Shown: positions 60,343-64,000 of the stretch, piece by piece
Numbering within the stretch: position 1 is the stretch's first letter
Layout: each line of letters starts with the position of its first letter
Assembly: GCA_963720645.1 (NCBI GenBank)
Contig: CAVRFX010000019.1
Coordinates: 434,001 to 498,000, forward strand
Direction of reading: 5' to 3'
Length of the DNA stretch: 64,000 bases
Source: RYN-230 sp963720645
Lineage (GTDB): Bacteria; Actinomycetota; Actinomycetes; Streptosporangiales; Streptosporangiaceae
Notes under the pieces: model-generated
Databases searched by the model: none
What the model was told of the DNA's origin: nothing
What the model saw: only the letters and a program-made list of their open reading frames with translations
Translations under genes and position numbers: made by a program

Positions 60343-62485
60343 TCAGGCGGGCGCGGCCGTGGCCACGATCCAGGCCAGGACCAGGGCCTCCTCGCGCCAC
60401 GCGTCGTACCGGCCGCTGCGCCCGCCGTGCCCGGCAGCCATCTCGGTCTTCAGCAGGAACGGGCCGCCGCGGGCCTCCGCCTGGAGCCGGGCGATCCACT
60501 TGGCCGGCTCGGTGTACAGCACCCGGGTGTCGTTGAGGCTGGTGACGGCCAGCACCGGAGGGTAATCCCGGCCGGCGGCGATGTTCTCGTACGGGGAGTA
60601 GGACTTCATGTAGCGGTAGACCTCAGGGTCGTGCAGCGGGTCGCCCCACTCCTCCCATTCGGTGACCGTCAGCGGCAGGGACGGGTCCAGGATGCTGCTC
60701 AGCGCGTCCACGAACGGGACCTGGGCGACCACGGCACCGAACGCGCCCGGGTCGATGTTCAGCGCCGCGCCCACCAGCAGCCCGCCCGCCGAGCCGCCCC
60801 GCGCGACCAGCCGCTCCGGCGACGTCCAGCCCGCAGCGGTCAGGTGCCGCGCGCACGCCACGAAGTCGGTGAAGGTGTTGATCTTGTTCAGCATCTTGCC
60901 GTCGTCGTACCACCGGCGGCCCAGCTCGCCCCCGCCGCGGACATGCGCGATCGCGTAGCCGAACCCCCGGTCCAGCAGGGACAGCCGGGGGATGGAGAGG
61001 CCCGGGTCGATCGAGGATTCGTAGCTGCCGTACCCGTACAGCACGAACGGTGCCTGGCCGTCGCGCGGCATTCCCGCGCGGCAGACCAGCGAGATGGGGA
61101 TCTGGGTGCCGTCCGGGGCGGCCGCCCACAGCCGGTGCTGCTCGTAGGCGGCCGGGTCGTACCCGGCCCCGCCCGGCAGGGGCAGCACGGGGCGGCGCCG
61201 CAGCAGGGTCAGCTCACCGGTGCGCGTGTCACAGTCGTACACCGAGTCCGGCGTCACCAGCGAGCCGTAGTCCAGCCGGTAGGACCGTGCGGTGTACTCG
61301 GGGTTCGCCCCGGGCGAGACGCGGTAGAGCGGCTCCGGGAACGCGATCTCGTGCTCGCGGCCGTCCGCCCGCAGCACCCGCAGCCCGGTCAGTCCGTCCT
61401 TGCGCAGGTAGATGACGAGGTGGTCGGCGAACGCGTCCACCCCGAGCAGCCGGGTGCCAGCCCGGTGGGGTACCAGCGGCGTCCACGCCGTCCGGTCGGG
61501 CAGCAGCGCATGTCCTGGCGCCAGCCCGGCCTGAGCCAGCTCGAAGTTCTCCGCGTGATCGTTGTGCAGGATCAGCAGCCGGTCGGTGCCATCCGCCCTC
61601 ACCTGGTGCTCGACCTGGTACTCGACGCCCTGGCGGCGCGGCGCCACGACCGTGAACTCCCCGTCCGGGTCGGCGGCGTCCAGCAGCCAGACCTCGCTGG
61701 TCAGCTTGCTGGAGGTGCTGATGACCAGGAAGCGCTCGCTGCGCGTCAGCCCGACGCCGACCCAGAACCGCTCGTCGGCCTCCTCGAACACCACCACGTC
61801 GTCGGCGGCCGGGGTCCCGATGACGTGCCGCCACACCCGGTACGGGCGCCACGCCTCGTCCACGGTCACGTAGAACAGCGCCGAGCCGGTGGCCGACCAG
61901 GCCGCGCCGTAGAACGTGCCGGGGATCTCGTCGGCGGCGGTCTCCCCGGTGACCAGGTCCTTGACCCGGAGCGTGAAGCGCTCGCTGCCGGCGAAGTCGG
62001 TCGAGTAGGCGAGCAGCCGCCCGTCGGGGCTCACGCTGAACGCGCCGAGGGAGAAGAACTGCCCGTCGCCGGCCAGCTCGTTCCCGTCGAGCAGGATCTC
62101 CTCGCCGTCCAGCGGCCCGCCATCCCCAGCCTCGGGCGGTCCCGTATCCGACGGCCGGACGGCCCGCCGGCAGTGCAGCGCGTACTGCTTCCCCTCGACC
62201 GTCCGGGCGTAGTACCACCAGCCGCCCTTGCGGGTGGGCACCGACAGGTCGGTCTCCTGGGTCCGGGCCCTGATCTCGCCGAAGATCGCGTCGCGGAGCG
62301 GGGCCTGGGCCGCCGTCAGCGTCTGCGTGTAGGCGTTCTCGGCTTCCAGGAACGCGATCGTGGCGGGGTTGTCCTTGCCGGCCAGCCAGGCAGTACTCGT
62401 CGATGACGGTGTCGTCGTGGTGGGTCCGCTCAGCCGGGATCCGCGCGGCGGCCGGGGGAGCGGCCATGCCGGGCTCAGCGGTCAC
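60343..62485 (-). pseudogene. S9-family serine peptidase (oligopeptidase B/prolyl oligopeptidase), one frame break near its N-terminus
   Basis: About 715 residues when one extra base near 62395 is removed, where DEY-AWLAGKDNPATIAFLEAENAYTQ should run on (each half visible in its own frame). The beta-propeller domain spans roughly residues 80-420 (FSVSPDGRLLAYSTDFAGSE and similar). The C-terminal alpha/beta-hydrolase domain has the nucleophile in ARGGSAGGLLVG, the aspartate in TSLNDTRVLYTEP and the histidine in AAGHGGRSGRYD. It cleaves short peptides, after basic residues if it is PtrB. The rest is intact, so the break may be a sequencing indel. Its start lies inside a 16-bp minisatellite shared with the end of the next gene. 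Confidence 0.82.
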
Positions 62486-62561
62486 GGTGCCCAGCTGTCA
62501 CGGTGCCCAGTTGCCACGGTGCCCAGTTGCCACGGTGCCCAGTTGCCACGGTGCTCAGTTG
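62482..62561. repeat. 16-bp minisatellite, five copies, spanning a gene junction
   Basis: Five copies of CCACGGTGCCCAGTTG (first copies with T for the initial C, last with CTC for CCC) run from the first codons of the S9 peptidase (62485) through the intergenic gap to the stop of the MEDS gene (62555). It occupies the ribosome-binding region of the peptidase, so copy number would alter its translation. Confidence 0.9.
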
Positions 62562-63178
62562 CCACGATCTAGGCGGCTGGCCAGGAACTCGTCCGGCTCC
62601 AGGTAGTACGGGTTGTCGATGACCATGCCGCCGAGCAGCGCCTTGGGGTGCGTCCTGAGCACGTCCATGAGCAGGTCGCCGGAGCACCGGGTCAGGTCGT
62701 AGAGGCAGAGGTTGACCTGGGGGAAGTTCGACATGATCCGGTTGAGCTCGGATTCGTAGCCGATCAGGTCACTGACCACCGCCTCGTCGCGGTGGGCCCA
62801 GCTCATGTCGCCGATGTTCCGGGCGCGGGCCGGGCCGTCCGGGCGCGGGTCCTGGCGGGCCTTGCCCTCCCAGAACTTCAGCATCCGCTCGGGCAGGAAG
62901 CCGCCGTCGGCCAGGTAGGTGCCGCAGGCGTCCAGCACCTCGAGCTGGCGGTCGGCCACGTACGGGTCAACCTCGATGTGCTCGGCCATGCTGGCCAGCA
63001 CGTCATCAGGCGTGCAGCTGTCCACCACGCACGTGCATTTGTCGCCCGCCTCGAGTCCCTCGACCAGGAACGGGATGAGGATGTCGTCGCGCTCGGAGGG
63101 CTGGCGGTAGAACCCGCAGATGTGATCCCCCACACGCAGCTCCAGGCCCAGTACGTCGCGGGCTGTTTCTGCGGTCAT
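62555..63178 (-). CDS. MEDS (DcmR-type sensory) domain protein
   Basis: 207-residue stand-alone MEDS domain (methanogen/methylotroph, DcmR sensory domain; PF14417). Typical features are the opening LGLELRVGDHICGFYRQPSERDDILIPFLVEGL, then GDKCTCVVD, the helix-rich middle, and the C-terminal NLCLYDLTRCSGDLLMDVLRTHPKALLGG. The family is thought to bind small hydrocarbon-derived ligands and was defined partly from the dichloromethane regulator DcmR. Here no DNA-binding or kinase domain is attached. It lies directly downstream of a second MetE-like gene on the same strand, within a locus rich in CoM-related genes, which suits a sensor or ligand-binding role. Confidence 0.85.
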   Translation of the reverse strand: MTAETARDVLGLELRVGDHICGFYRQPSERDDILIPFLVEGLEAGDKCTCVVDSCTPDDVLASMAEHIEVDPYVADRQLEVLDACGTYLADGGFLPERMLKFWEGKARQDPRPDGPARARNIGDMSWAHRDEAVVSDLIGYESELNRIMSNFPQVNLCLYDLTRCSGDLLMDVLRTHPKALLGGMVIDNPYYLEPDEFLASRLDRGN

Positions 63179-63199
63179 GCCTGCCCTCCCCTGGAGCCC

Positions 63200-63229
63200 G
63201 GCCCCAGGTGACTGCTGCCACCTGGGGCC
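63200..63229 (-). terminator. Intergenic hairpin between MetE-like and MEDS genes
   Basis: GGCCCCAGGTG (63200-63210) pairs perfectly with CACCTGGGGCC (63219-63229) over an 8-nt loop. It lies in the 63-bp gap between the MetE-like stop and the MEDS start on the minus strand. It could be a terminator, attenuator or processing/stability element; there is no U-tract. Confidence 0.55.
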
Positions 63230-63241
63230 GACGTTACCGCC

Positions 63242-64000
63242 TCAGAGGGTGCTCCGCACAGCCTCGGCCGCCTGCCCCATGTTGCGGAGCTTGGCGTAGG
63301 CGGCGGTCCGGCTGAAGTACCCCAGCCCGCAGTCCGGCGCGACCAGGAGCCGGTCGGCCGGGACGACCTCCAGCCCGCGCCGGATCCGGGCCTCGATCTG
63401 CTCGGGGGTCTCGACCTGCAGGTTCTTCGCGTCCACCACGCCGACGCCAAGCACCTTGTCGGTGGGGAAGTCGCGGAACGCCTCCAGCTCGTCGAAGCCC
63501 TTGTTGGTGAACTCCAGGTGGATCACGTTGGCGGGCGACTCCTTGAACAGCGGCATCATCGAGGCGGCGTGGTTGTCGAAGATGTCCCGCTGGCCGTCCA
63601 CGCTGCCGTAGCAGACGTGCCAGAACTTGATCGCGTCAACGCCGTCGAACAGGATGTTCTGCATCTCGATCTGCCACATGTCCGTGGTGTACGGCGGCAG
63701 CACGTCGATCAGCTGCACCGCCTCCAGCCCGATGCTGACCAGGTACTTCAGCTCCTGGTTGAGCGCGATAGCCAGATCCCGGGCCACCGCGGTCTGGTCG
63801 CCGTAGAACTCGTCCTTGACGATGACGCTCTGCTGGGCCGGGCCGAGGAACGCCACCTTGAACGGCTTGTCGGTGACGTTCTGCATGGTCATGACCACGC
63901 TCTCGAAGATGGGCCGCTCCCAGGTGATCTTGTCCTTGACCACGGCCTGGTAGAACGGCCGGTACTTGGCGCCCTCACCGGGCGGCCCGTACGGCCGGAA
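63242..64000 (-). CDS. MetE C-terminal-like zinc enzyme, second copy (5' end beyond window)
   Basis: The visible 252 C-terminal residues belong to the cobalamin-independent methionine synthase superfamily. Zinc ligands are His and Cys in KFWHVCYGSVDGQ (about 63610) and Cys in VAPDCGLGYFSR (about 63330). The coding frame is open to the window edge, so the start lies beyond position 64000. It is clearly different in sequence from the MetE-like protein at 48850-49947 (HVC versus HTC; APDCGLG versus STDCGLI), implying a different substrate or thiol. It probably forms an operon with the MEDS gene downstream. A role in CoM- or other thiol-dependent alkyl transfer is inferred from the superfamily and neighbourhood. 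Confidence 0.8.
   Translation of the reverse strand, partial: FRPYGPPGEGAKYRPFYQAVVKDKITWERPIFESVVMTMQNVTDKPFKVAFLGPAQQSVIVKDEFYGDQTAVARDLAIALNQELKYLVSIGLEAVQLIDVLPPYTTDMWQIEMQNILFDGVDAIKFWHVCYGSVDGQRDIFDNHAASMMPLFKESPANVIHLEFTNKGFDELEAFRDFPTDKVLGVGVVDAKNLQVETPEQIEARIRRGLEVVPADRLLVAPDCGLGYFSRTAAYAKLRNMGQAAEAVRSTL

Overview
The window is high-GC (about 70 percent or more), gene-dense, and uses GTG starts heavily. It has TANNNT -10 boxes placed 6-8 nt before leaderless start codons and a DUF222/HNH (13E12-type) gene. Together these point to an actinomycete chromosome (Actinomycetota); I cannot place it more finely. I saw no rRNA, tRNA, CRISPR array, prophage or insertion sequence.

Layout. 0.4-6.8 kb: cysS-rlmB, a Gfo/Idh/MocA oxidoreductase, an IclR regulator, a phosphoesterase lacking its N-terminal catalytic motif, and an MBL-fold hydrolase behind a 13-bp minisatellite. 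6.9-17.7 kb: SnoaL-like and GAF proteins, an MFS sugar-type transporter, transketolase, a coupled run (small membrane protein, gluconate-dehydrogenase-subunit-3-like protein, GMC flavoprotein, ChaB/Rho_N protein, UspA), a formaldehyde-dehydrogenase-like zinc ADH and a GAF protein. 17.7-26.3 kb: SigB/F-type sigma factor, enolase-superfamily enzyme, pyruvate-oxidase-like TPP enzyme, Lrp regulator, broken EamA exporter, secreted LysM/transglycosylase, broken acetolactate-synthase-like gene. 26.5-35.6 kb: lipoprotein, FtsH-like AAA protease (several frame breaks), HEARH protein, glutaminyl cyclotransferase, HtrA-like protease, enoyl-CoA hydratase, FHA protein. 35.6-42.9 kb: acyl-CoA ligase and acyl-CoA dehydrogenase divergent from a TetR regulator, dprA plus a ComF-like gene, two GNAT enzymes.

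The most interesting part is 42.9-64 kb. A minus-strand operon with overlapping genes encodes phosphosulfolactate synthase (ComA), an unrecognised 326-residue protein, two aspartase/fumarase-superfamily lyases and a D-cysteine-desulfhydrase-like PLP enzyme. This is the enzyme set known as XcbB1, C1, D1 and E1 for bacterial coenzyme M (CoM) synthesis in Xanthobacter. Just upstream lies a MetE-like zinc protein with the His-x-Cys...Cys ligands also found in epoxyalkane:CoM transferase. A second MetE-like gene, next to a MEDS-domain (DcmR-type sensor) gene, runs off the right edge. Between them, an acylating aldehyde dehydrogenase is divergent from an overlapping operon of CoA-disulfide-reductase-like flavoprotein, CoA-transferase alpha and beta, and ADP-forming acyl-CoA ligase. 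I infer a CoM-dependent catabolic locus, possibly for small epoxides, alkenes or sulfonates; the substrate cannot be read from the window.

Two cautions. At least a dozen genes carry single-base-type frame breaks while their flanking coding sequence is well conserved, which suggests sequencing or assembly indels at least as much as gene decay. Tandem minisatellites at gene ends are unusually common.
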